From Durusdinium trenchii (taxonomy: Eukaryota > Sar > Dinophyceae > Suessiales > Symbiodiniaceae), in contig CAXAMN010023673.1 in the NCBI GenBank assembly GCA_963970005.1, positions 42,520-106,519 of the forward strand: a stretch of DNA of 64,000 nucleotides, given 5' to 3'. Position 1 is the stretch's first letter, and each line of letters opens with the position of its first letter. A model generated the notes under the pieces. That model did no database searches, was not told where the DNA came from, and was given only the letters and a program-made list of their open reading frames with translations. Below, one piece after another: positions 1 through 9,769 of the stretch. The position numbers and the translations under genes were made by a program.

Positions 1-119
1 TATCCCCTAAAGGGCTACCTTTCGTGACATGCTAACAACTTCACCAGACACAGGGGCGGACAATTGGTGGTTGGTTGGAGGACAGGCGGCGGGGAAGAGG
101 AAGAGCGAGCGCAGCGATC

Positions 120-800
120 CCAGCGCGAGCACCGAGTACTGCGCCTGCCACGCAAATCACACCAGCGCGTACATCCAACCCCTCGGCAAGCACCAGGTAC
201 CGAGCCAGCCACGCAAATCACACCGGCAGGGCTGCGGCGACTGCAGGGGCGCATCCAACAACCCCTTGGAGAGCACCAGGTACCGCGCCTGCCACGCAGA
301 TCACACAGGCAGGGCTGCGACCCCAGGGCGTGCGTCCAACCCTTTTGGAGTCCCTTAAAGAGCGCCAATTACCGTGCCTGCCACAGGGCTGCGGCGACCA
401 AGCGACCCCAGGGTACATCCAACCCCTTGGAGAGCACCAAGTAGCGCGCCTGCCGCGCAAATCACACCGGCAGGGCTGACCCCAGGGTGTGCGTAGCACC
501 AAGTACCGCGCCTGCCACGCAAATCACACCGGCAGGGCGTAGCACCAAGTACCGCAACCTGCCACGCAAATCACACAGGGCAGGGCTGCGGCGAAAGTCA
601 CCCCAAGGCACACCCAACCCCTTGGAGAGCACCAAGTACCGCGCGTGCCGTGCAAAATCACACGACCCCAGGCACCAAGTACCGCGCCTGCCACGCGAAT
701 CGCACCGGCAAGGGCTGCGGCGACCAAGCGACCCCAGGGCGTAGGAGAGCGCCAAATACCGCGCCTGCCACGCAAATCACACAGGCAGGGGCGGTCCGCT
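120..800. repeat. GCCTGCCACG-core minisatellite array
   Basis: Tandem and interspersed copies of a unit containing AAGTACCGCGCCTGCCACG followed by CAAATCACAC. Longer units of roughly 90-100 bases also carry CCAACCCCTTGGAGAGCACC. Copies differ by substitutions and by missing sub-blocks, so the array is old or actively reshuffled. All six frames stay partly open because the repeat lacks stops, but I see no coding signal. The same core recurs at 20.2-20.8 kb and 60.2-60.4 kb. Confidence 0.85.
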
Positions 801-1074
801 TGCCTCATGCTTCTTGTGCTGCAAAGCGATCATCTCGCTCCCCCGCCAAGCCCTCTGTTGTTAGCCAGAAGTAAATACGACCGTCGCAAGGAACTTCTTA
901 TGGTCCAGGGCGCCACCCACCTCTCTCCAAGAACTGAACTTAAATCAAGCCTATGCCAACTATCAAACTAGCAACGCCGTGCCCCTGTACAAAATCCAAA
1001 GCGGGTTTCAGAAGAACTTGGGCCTCTTCCTCTGGAACATCTTGCCAAGATCATCTCTGCAGTGTCTTGTTGGT

Positions 1075-1398
1075 TCACGCTTCCGTAGTCCCGCCAGGTG
1101 TCTTTGGCGCAGCCCTGCCTCCTGGAGTCAACCTCCAGAATGTGTACATCTGGTGTGGGAATGTCCTCTCTTGTGTCTCCTTCACTGGCTGTTGCCACCA
1201 AGTTGAATCGCCCCGCTGTCTGAAAGCTCTCAACAAAATTGAGCTCGGTGACACGATGTTGACGCCAGCCGGAAACTTCATCTGAGGTGATGGGAACTTT
1301 CTGCGAGGAAGGTTGTGATGCCTAATCAACCTGTCATCATCAAATTGCCACATATCTTTGTCAGCACCTGTAACATCTGGATCTTCGTCTGAGTCCAT
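1075..1398 (-). mobile_element. Ty1/copia fossil fragment (minus strand)
   Basis: A short minus-strand stretch reads like the tail segment of dinoflagellate copia polyproteins, downstream of the integrase: an acidic lead, then MWQFDDDRLIRHH and a PRRK motif. I base the match on remembered family sequences. It is a small, broken piece with no LTRs visible and the opposite orientation to the copia fossil at 2.4 kb, so it is probably a separate insertion. Age cannot be judged without its LTRs. Confidence 0.4.
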
Positions 1399-1626
1399 TC
1401 ATCCTGCTGATCACCTGCTGCCAAGTTCAAGGCATGTTGGCCGTCACGGAAGGCCGTGCTCAAAGCATAATCTATCTCCATCTGATGTTTGACACCGTTG
1501 CAAATTGCAGCGCGCAAGTTTTGGGGGTATCTGGCAGCCGGCGCGGACCTGAGGCGCCAATGCCATGAACCAGGGAGTTTTGGGGGTTCCGGCAGCAAGG
1601 CGGACACTCTTAGAAAGCATTTACAA

Positions 1627-1650
1627 CCCCTAACAGTAGCCTGTTTGGGG
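1627..1650. repeat. 24-base dyad (hairpin) before minisatellite
   Basis: The arms are CCCCTAACAG and CTGTTTGGGG with a 4-base spacer, giving an imperfect hairpin. A near-identical dyad ends the second array at 4366-4389, and a variant is at 60577-60603. Confidence 0.7.
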
Positions 1651-1659
1651 AAGTACAGA

Positions 1660-2265
1660 AATCACCTGGGAGACAAATGAATAGAAATGCTGGAAAGGGG
1701 AAAAGGGCGGATGCCAGCAGTGCAGGCACCGAACCCGGAAAACAAAAGTAAACAAACCACATGGGAAACAAATTAATCGAAATGCTGCATGGCCAGCGGA
1801 AAAGGGCGGACACCAGCAGTGCAGGCACCGAACCTGGGAGACAAAAGTAAAGAAATCATTTAGGAGACAAACGATTTGAAACGCTGCATGGCCAGCAGAA
1901 ATGGGCGGACACCAGCAATGACAGAAAGGGCGGACACATCTTAAGAAAGAATTGAGAAACCCTACATAACGGCAAACTCCTTGGGGAATGAATAGAAATG
2001 TTGCATCGCCAGCGGAAAAGGGCGGACACCAGCAGTGACACATCTCGAAGACAAATGAACAGAAATGCGACATGGCCACCGGAAAAGGGCCGACACCACC
2101 AGCGACAGACTTGGGAGACAAATGAATAGAAATGCTACGTGGGCCAGCGGAAAAGGGGAAATGCTACATGGCCAGCGGAAAAGGGCGGACACCAGCAGTG
2201 ACAGACCTGGGAAACAAACGAATAGAAATGCTACATGGCCAGCGGAAAAGGGCGATCTTCTGAGT
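1660..2265. repeat. ~66-base minisatellite array, left of copia fossil
   Basis: About nine imperfect copies of a unit containing GAGACAAATGAATAGAAATG, then GCTACATGGCCAGCGGAAAA, then GGGCGGACACCAGCAGTGAC. The array is interrupted near 1925-1985 by a segment with CTTAAGAAAGAATTGAGAA that also closes the second array. No gene is seen in it. Confidence 0.9.
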
Positions 2266-2444
2266 TGCATGCCACGCAACAAGGTTTCCACTTGTGTCTT
2301 CGCTCGCGCGCGCCTCAAACCAGGGAGGGCCGCGTGCGCAACCAGAGCAATGGCTAGCAAAAGGGCGTGACCGTCTACATGTCTATGAACTTGGACTAGG
2401 ACTTCGAGAACCTGGATCGGTGAGCTGCCTCTGCTTTACCAACA

Positions 2445-3808
2445 TTGGTAGCGGAGCGTGGCACGCTCAAGGCCCGCTCCAGGGGATGGACCTTCTCGAT
2501 GGCTGGGGGCACCATTGAAGCGATGGATACCTGCATCCCGGTCTTCAACAACCGCGTCGACTACAGGGAGTGGAGACAACGCATCATGCTCTGCAAGCGC
2601 AAGCTGGCGCTACAGGGCAAAGAGAAGGAGGCAATCTTGAACCTCCTGACCAGTCTTCATGGGGTGGCCTGGAAACAGGTGGAACACCTGAGAGTGTTGT
2701 GGAGTCCTCCGACGGCTTCGAGAAGGTACACCGCCTTCAAATATGATTGTCGGGTCGAAATGCCGAGAGCCTTGGAGAAGTTCTTCTATCAACTGACGAG
2801 GAGGGGAAACCAAACTCTCCAATCGTACTGCTCAGATCACAAAGAGCAGTTACGTGAAATAGAAAAATTCGGGATCCAAATCCTGGACAGCGTTTCGGGT
2901 CGGATGTTGCTGAGAAGGAGCCGGTTGGCCCGTGCGCCGCGCGAGTCCGGTCGGCGCAGGCCGCGATGCAAAGAATCTTGGGCTGATTGAAATCTGGATG
3001 TCATGGCAACAATCGCCTCATGTCCAAAAAATGGCCTATCTTGGAGAGAAGACACCAAGTCACCCGACGAGCACTGGAGCTCTCACTATGCTACGTGATC
3101 CTACAATCAATCGGAGCACCAACGTGCGAGGTTACAGTCCTGTTCAATGGGTGCTTGGCTGCACTCCACATGTTCCGGGTCTTCCAACTGAGGAACTCTT
3201 GGCGCCATCCAGATTGGAGCCTTCAGAGGAATTTCTCAACAAGCTGCAGAACCAGAAAGCTGCCGCCAATGCTGTTTTCGCAGCAGATGTGGACACCAGG
3301 CTACGACGTGCCCTCAACCGCAAGTACACCGGTCAACTGGCCATCTATCAACTTGGAGACTTGTGCTACTACTGCCGTGATGGTCCAGGAGGCATCGGTC
3401 CCAAACTTCTTTGGAGAGGACCGGCGCGAGTGGTCATGGTTGAGCAACTTGAGGCAGGAAACTAAGAGTACAGAAGTACAGAACAAACCTGTTGAGAGCA
3501 GCGCCTGAACACCTGCGACCAGTTCCACCAACCTCAACCTCAAAGCCTCCGGACGATGGTCCCTTCTTCAGAGCACAACAAGCATTGCAAGGCCTGAGAA
3601 GCCGAGGAACGACCCTGTACACTGATTTGACAAGGTCGAATAAGCGTCAACGACATGAAGTGTCCAGTGGAGATGAAGAAGAAGAGTGTGACCAGGAAGG
3701 TGAACAACCAGATGACCATGACGGATTACAAGATACCTGGCAGGTGAGTGATGATTGGAAAGTGTGGAGCAGAGTAAGACGAGAACTCTATGCCAGAGCA
3801 AGATGATG
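2445..3808 (+). mobile_element. Ty1/copia retrotransposon fossil
   Basis: The parts visible are a gag-like domain (about 2520-2930, with NRVDYREWRQRI and VEMPRALEKFFY), the C-terminal end of an integrase/pol region (about 2990-3465, with RGYSPVQWVLG, LRRALNRKYTG and GDLCYYCRDGPGG) and a following acidic linker (about 3490-3806, with LTRSNKRQRHEV). These are signatures I know from copia polyproteins in Symbiodiniaceae genomes. Protease, most of the integrase and the reverse transcriptase are not seen, so the element is broken in several places. No clear LTRs flank it; instead a ~66-base minisatellite lies on both sides. It looks old but not ancient, since motifs are still readable. Confidence 0.85.
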
Positions 3809-3844
3809 ACATCCCCACGGACCGCTTCACAGATGAGCGAGTGA

Positions 3845-4345
3845 CCAGACCTGGAAGACACATGAATAGAAATGCTGGAAAAGGGCGGACACCAGCAGTG
3901 ACAGACCTGGGAGACACATGAATAGAAATGCTACATGGCCAGCGGAAAAGGGCGGACACCAGCAGTGACAGACCTCGGAGACAAATGAATAGAAATGCTA
4001 CATGGCACGGGGGAGGGCGGACACCAGCAGTGACAGACCTGGGAGACAAATGAATAGAAATGCTACATGGTCAGCGGAAAAGGGCGGACACCAGCAGTGA
4101 CGGACCTGGGAGACAAATGAATAGAAATGCTACATGGCCAGCGGAAAAGGGCGGACACCACATGGCCAGCAGAAAAGGGCGACACCAGCAGTGACAGACC
4201 TGGGAGACAAATGAATAGAAATGCTACATGGCCGGTGGAAAAGGGCGGGCGCGAGCAGTGACAGACCTGGGAGACAAACGAATAGAAATGCTGCATGGCC
4301 AGCGGAAAAGGGCGGACACCAGCAGTGACACAAAGGGTGGACACA
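3845..4345. repeat. ~66-base minisatellite array, right of copia fossil
   Basis: The same unit and orientation as the array at 1660-2265, with about seven copies. It begins immediately after the readable copia part and ends in CTTAAGAAAGAATTGAGAA followed by the dyad at 4366-4389. Having the same array on both sides of the fossil suggests the element inserted into one pre-existing array, or that the unit is part of the element's ends. Confidence 0.9.
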
Positions 4346-4365
4346 TCTTAAGAAAGAATTGAGAA

Positions 4366-4389
4366 CCCCTAACAGTAAACTGTTTGGGG
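4366..4389. repeat. 24-base dyad (hairpin) closing minisatellite
   Basis: The arms are CCCCTAACAGT and ACTGTTTGGGG (10 of 11 positions pair) with a 2-base loop. It is nearly identical to the dyad at 1627-1650. Confidence 0.75.
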
Positions 4390-4399
4390 AATTAGCACG

Positions 4400-5335
4400 G
4401 CAGGAAAGTGATATGTTCAAGGACAAGTGTGCGCACACTGTGTCATGGCTGGCATTTGGCCTTGCTTTCTAGATTCTAGATGTCTCAATCCCAAATCTCA
4501 ATGGCACAGCGCCATTCACACCAATGCACAACTTAGAGAATAGGTTGCGCGCGTGTCCTTTGACTCATCAAGTTGCTTGAAGTTGAATGGCTCCACATTA
4601 TAGACGTTTTTGCACATTCAAACCACACTACGCAACGATACGATATTATGCTATTCTAATGTATCCTGCCATGCCCTGATTACGTTTCTCTGTCCTACCA
4701 GGCCTGCTCAATGCCGTTCAATGAAGCCTACTCTTCTATCCTCACCTTCTGCCTGCACGGAGTAGGATGGTGTTCACCACATATGTTTTGCGGATGTTTG
4801 GGGGTTTAGGGATTTAGAGTTTAGGGCGACCCGAATGCGGATGGAAGTTACGGCCCCGAATGGAATGGAGCCTGGTCAAGGTTACGTACGACAAATTAAC
4901 TGTACATGCAGAACAACATATCACAACAGCTCGTGTCTACCGGGCCGAGTGAGAGGACATGAAGTGCAAAAGAAAACAGGCAAAACGTAGCCATGGGTAG
5001 CGAAGTGAGTTTTGCGGCCCAACTGCATGTGTAGATGTAAACAGGTAAGTGTGTTTGTGCGTATATGCACGTGCATTTGCATGTACGCAAGTAGAAGTTG
5101 TGTGTGTATGAGTGTGTAGGTAGGTGGCTGCATGTAGTCGGCATCTGGCAGCCATGGATCTATGTAGGCATGTGCGCATATGTACATAATATGTGCATGT
5201 AATGTAATTACCATGAGGATCCAACGTTGTTGTTGGCAAGTGGTTTGGTACAGACGACATGTGGGCGCCGGCGAACATGTCGTTTGTATATCACTTTGTG
5301 CCCAGCATCAGTGTTATATGTCATTCTGTGACACT
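4400..5335. other. No gene recognised
   Basis: No exon with family resemblance is seen. A degenerate TTTAGGG stretch lies at 4801-4826. GT/CA-rich low-complexity sequence lies at 5040-5210. Confidence 0.5.
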
Positions 5336-5339
5336 CCTA

Positions 5340-5750
5340 CGACATCGGCGACCATGTCCCATGAGGCAACGGCGAGTGTGTCTCATGAGGCAACGGCGAA
5401 CATGCTACACGCATCGACCTGCGCTACTGTTTCCTTTGATCTGCCCTGCGAGGCTTTACTCGCGATATTATACAACAGTGGAGTTTCTGTGCGCAGGGTT
5501 GTTGTCCATGCACTGTCTGTCCGTGTACAGGCAACGGCGAATATGCTACACGCATCGGCCACCACTGTTTCCTTTGATCTGCCCCTTGCGAGGCTTTACT
5601 CGCGATATTATACAACACTGGAGTTTCTGTGTGTATAGTGTTGTCCTTGCGCTGTCTGTCCATATGTACTGCCCACGAAGCCAGCGAACGTGTCCCATGA
5701 GGCAACGGCGAAAGTGTCTCATGAGGCAACGGCGAACATGCTGCACGCGT
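5340..5750. repeat. 141-base tandem repeat with short sub-repeat
   Basis: Two long copies start at about 5391 and 5532 and share CAACGGCGAA, ATGCTACACGCATCG, TTTCCTTTGATCTGCCC and ACTCGCGATATTATACAACA. Short extra copies of CATGAGGCAACGGCGAA lie at both ends. Open frames across it are repeat artefacts. Confidence 0.85.
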
Positions 5751-5759
5751 CATGTTACT

Positions 5760-6580
5760 TTTTGGAGACTACAAAGGCTGAAGCCCTGCAGGACCCACCA
5801 TATGTCAGAGATTTCTTTTGTGGGTGTATAGAGCACGTGACGAGAATGTTCGGGCCACCTGTCGCGCATTGTTTTTTCAGCGCTAAATATTTTTTTGCGC
5901 TTTGCTTGTGAAGCTCCGCTGCCAGAGCGCAATGCTCAAGATCTAGAGGCATCACTGATGTTCACACCATGTAGGGCGCAAGGCCTCCAGCAATAGTTGT
6001 AACTTTGTAACACACCATGATCGGTCGCAGCCGTCGCAACGTAGATTTATTTGCTACATGTCTCTTTTGCAGTTCAAACGTAACAGACAAAACTTCTGCA
6101 GTCGTTACTAGTTACCGGCTATTTTTTTCACACCTCACAGGGGACAAGGTTTGTTGGCACGACGGGGTTTGAGCGTTTGGCGCCCTGTTGGTTTTTCAGT
6201 TCCTCTTCGTGGAACGGAAACGGAACCATGCACGTGACAAGAACCTTACAATGTCATCTTTCGCGTATACTGCATCAATATAAACCTATTTTATCTCTAT
6301 ATATATACACATATTGAAAAAGGAACACGCACAGCATCTTCACAATCCATGAGCTTTTTCACGCCGGCTGCTCTGTGGCTGCGTCTGGCTGTCGGGCGTG
6401 TTGCACACGCGCTTGCGAAGAGTGACTCGCAAGCACCCAAACCCCCGCATGAGGCTCATGAGGACGAGGGCCACTGAATAGCTAGAACGTTTAATCAAAT
6501 ACAGATGTGAAAACCTGACCACTTCTTTCCATTGGTTTTCAGAACCTGTTACACGATGCGCTTAGAGCGAGGTTGTGAAA
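5760..6580. other. No gene recognised
   Basis: Nothing with family resemblance on either strand. It lies downstream of the minus-strand transposase-like gene and may hold its 3' region. Confidence 0.5.
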
Positions 6581-6582
6581 CC

Positions 6583-9056
6583 CTACCCTTTTCCTCCCAA
6601 CTCCTGGCGCCTTCGGCGATCGGATTCCAGAAAGAGCCCCAAGCAAATCAAATACCGCTGCAAAACGCGGTGAACCATAGTGGACCCATGGCATTGAACA
6701 GCCACCCGCTTCACTCTACCAAGCCATGACTCTTCCGCGAAGCAGTGGAAAACACATGGGTTTATCTTCCACATTCAAGTTTGTGTGGCTGTGTGCCACA
6801 AATAGTGACATTTGGGTCTCATTTTAAAGAGAAGTGCACCTGGAACCCCATGGCTCTCTGTGAGAAACTGCAATGACTTCAGGTGCCTGAGCAACATCTC
6901 ACTGGCTTCAGATGCATTGCGACTGGTCAGCAAGACGCCGCCGGAATCGAAGATCTCCATCGAGCGGTTCAGAGTCCATGAGCTATAAGCTATCATTCGC
7001 AAAGTTTCGTCCTGACACGAAGGGCGAAAGAGTGAGGAACCTGGGATGGCCGGGTTTGGGCGGAAGGTCCCGAAAACCCTTTAAAACGTGTTTCATGAAC
7101 TTGGTGCAACAAAGCTTCGAGGGGGTATTCCTCAGAAGCCTTTGCAGTTCGCAAAGCTGTCCACCACAGCAAACCCTTCGTGTCCGAGGCTTTAAAGCGA
7201 GAGCTCAGCTCAACATACTGTTTAGCGTCAGCCGGGTAGCAATGCTTTCTCACAATTGGTGGGCCCGCGTAGTACAACCTTCCACCATCGAACTATCAAA
7301 ACTGAAAAACTATGGGCAGAAACTGTTCACGCACACACCTAAAACAAAAAGTAAACTGGCACAGAAACTTGTGATCTCAGTAGGTCTGGCGGATCTCCAT
7401 CGTGATGTTAGCAAACATCTCATTGCTGTCTCGCGCCACCCCGTACCAATCGAAACATCCCCTTTCCAGGAGAACCCTGAGACAGCCTGGCACAAAGTCG
7501 CGCCCGGTCCCAAGGAAGAGGTTGTGCATCACGTCAAACACACAGGTGTGTAGCGACCATCCTTCGACGACGGCCCACTCAGAGACCACCTGTGTATGCA
7601 TATATGTGCAATGGTCCATGGTTGCCAGGGCGTAGGGCGCACTGGCGTTCATGTTCTTATAATTCATATGAGGGTTCCCCCTCTTGGATGGCTTCTCAGC
7701 AAAACATAAATCACATAACCTTTGGTTGGCAAACAACATGCGTCATCGCTCAAAGGTCAAGGGTTTCTGCCCCACTAACAATGTTCTCAACTGGCTCCAG
7801 GAAGCTTTGTGGCCTGGTACCACCTTGCAAAGTTGCGAACTTCGTGCCGGGCTTTCAGGTCACATTTCCATGAGAAGTATGTAGCCCTCAGGACGGCTTG
7901 CATGGGTTTGCAACAGAAGTGGCATCGACATCCACTAGCCTCCACATGGAAAAAGAATAGAACCCTTCTCACTATCACGCAAAGCCAAAACTCCGAAATC
8001 CATTTCCAATGGGCTCACCAGCCAGTTTAGCCCTCCAGGCGTTTGACGGAAAAGTTTCGTTGTAGAAACCCTTGGTTGGAGCAACTCCTTTGGCAGCACA
8101 TTTGAGGCTCCATGCCACGACGTCGGCCAGGACTTTGTTCACCCGACGCTTCACCTTAAAGCTCGCACGGTAGAAGAAAAGAACGCCATCCATCCACACA
8201 ACTACCATGACACCAAACCCCTCAACAACAACTGCAAAACTGAAACAAAACCAAATGAAGCAAGAGTCTTCAGGTTGTTGCATATGTCGGTCTTGTATGA
8301 GGGTGATTGGAAAGCGAAACAACATCACATCAGTCACAAGTCCAGTACCACCAAAAATGCTCGACCACGAATAGCAACAGCACTCGTCATCCCTGAACAT
8401 CTCAGCCCCATCTGCGTGGAGCTGCGCTCCAACCAACTGTGACAAGGTCTGAGAAGGGTCAGACAGAACCGGGTGGTTCTTCCATGGGTCCAGAGTTCTG
8501 CAGTGTGTCCAGAAAGCTTCGACGTCACTAGGGCTCAGATCCCCAAACATGATGGATTGAAAGATTGAGCCGGCAGCGTTGCACGTAGCCAACGCGTGGA
8601 GGACTTCATGTGGGAGAAGAACTGATAGCGCCGTCCTGGCATCCTTCAAGCCATTCACCTGTGAGCGGAGGAAAAGTTATGGCACACTTGAGACTTTTGC
8701 AACAAAGCGTCACGCGTCCAAAGCCTACCCATACATCAGGAAACAAAAATGAGCCTTAAGATCCACGTAGACAGTGTATGGTTGAAGATGCAATCCAAAA
8801 ACTGAAGATAGCCATCTATGCAAATCTCTCTCGCAGTTTGACTGGGCACGTCCAAAAGCTCCCAGTGAAGCCATCTTCTCTACACTCTCATTCTCCACCC
8901 CATCCTTGAGGATTGCTCTAGCAACATCAGTAGCGCAAGTGATATCAATACGGCCCCGCCCAACAAGCTGCAGAAGTGAGTCCACAACGTGGCTGCGCTT
9001 CATATCGTCTATTTTCCGCCGCTTCAAGCACCTACGGGCAGCTCTCCACATTCAAC
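6583..9056 (-). CDS. Transposase-like dinoflagellate multi-copy family protein, about 8 exons, one in-frame stop
   Basis: Function is unknown; the family resembles a DNA-transposon protein. Exons I can join by phase: about 9056-8755, 8658-8293, 8154-7994, 7886-7824, 7719 to about 7379, a small probable exon near 7335, 7217-7078 and 6982-6583. Conserved motifs in order are GRGRIDITCATDVARAILKDG, HLQPYTVYVDLK, VLLPHEVLHAL, LHADGAEMFRD, YSWSS, AWRAKLAGEPIGNGFR, SWKCDLKARHE, CDLCF, MNYKN, FDVMHNLFLGTGRDF, ELSSRFKAS, KMRPKCHYLWH, CFAEESWLGRVKRVA and VLQRYL. The DVMHN block recalls CACTA TNP2 transposases, but only weakly. Donors include GC (8754) and GA (8292, 7993), with AG|G acceptors. A TGA at 6777-6775 falls where the family has a coding residue (CGA to TGA would explain it), so this copy is probably a pseudogene. 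The first exon may begin further upstream. Confidence 0.75.
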
Positions 9057-9156
9057 TAGCAACGCGCAATGGATAAGTTGGGATCCCACCAAGCAAGCTT
9101 CAATAAAAACAGCGTGAGCTGAACCCTGCAGTTGACAAAGATGAGAGCAGATTGAA

Positions 9157-9432
9157 TTGCAAAGCCTTCCTACCGCAAATGGAATTGAACGATTGCACGC
9201 ACGGATAAATGTAGTGGAAAGGAAGAATGCAAAGATTGATAAACATGTAGTTGAAAGGTTTCAAAGGTATCGGGACCGGACCTCTCTTCCACTGCCAGAA
9301 GCGAAGCGCCTGGCTCGGCGGACGTCGATGTCAAACAACGTTTTTAAAGAACACATTATTTTAAACTGTTTTCGAAAGCTTGCTCTGACAACTTGCAATG
9401 TACATGAGAGAAGCTGGCAAGCACGAGTTTGA
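9157..9432 (+). CDS. Weak plus-strand ORF, hypothetical
   Basis: A 91-codon ATG-initiated frame, rich in charged residues (MQSLPTANGIERLHARINVV at the start). No family is recognised, no splice partners are seen, and the orientation is opposite to every supported gene here. Probably chance. Confidence 0.15.
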   Translation: MQSLPTANGIERLHARINVVERKNAKIDKHVVERFQRYRDRTSLPLPEAKRLARRTSMSNNVFKEHIILNCFRKLALTTCNVHERSWQARV

Positions 9433-9769
9433 GGTTTCATGATGCACTTTGTTTCGCTGAACGCAACATGTTAGAGACTCACTCCACATGAAAGCGAAGA
9501 GGCTGAGATTGCACTGTGCGCCGTTTTTTCATCTCAAGACATCAACGGTGTTGCTGGCAAATGATCCCATTGCCAAGGCCAGGTCTTTGCAACCCGTGTG
9601 ACAAATGCGCGTCAAAACAAGTGGGTGTACTTTCAAAAAAAGGTTTGGCGTTTGAGACACAAAGAACGGGTTGGTCCAGTCTAGCTGGCCATTCAGTGGC
9701 AAACCCCTCAAAATTCAGATGCAGTTGCATCCCGAACTACCCCAAAACATGTTTCATGGCTCTCAGCCC

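Noticed and set aside
15-808. Overlapping open frames on both strands at the left edge
   Set aside because: Explained by the GC-rich minisatellite without stop codons.
1630-2360. Cysteine-rich repeated frames on the minus strand
   Set aside because: Translation of the 66-base minisatellite; the same pattern appears at 3850-4430.
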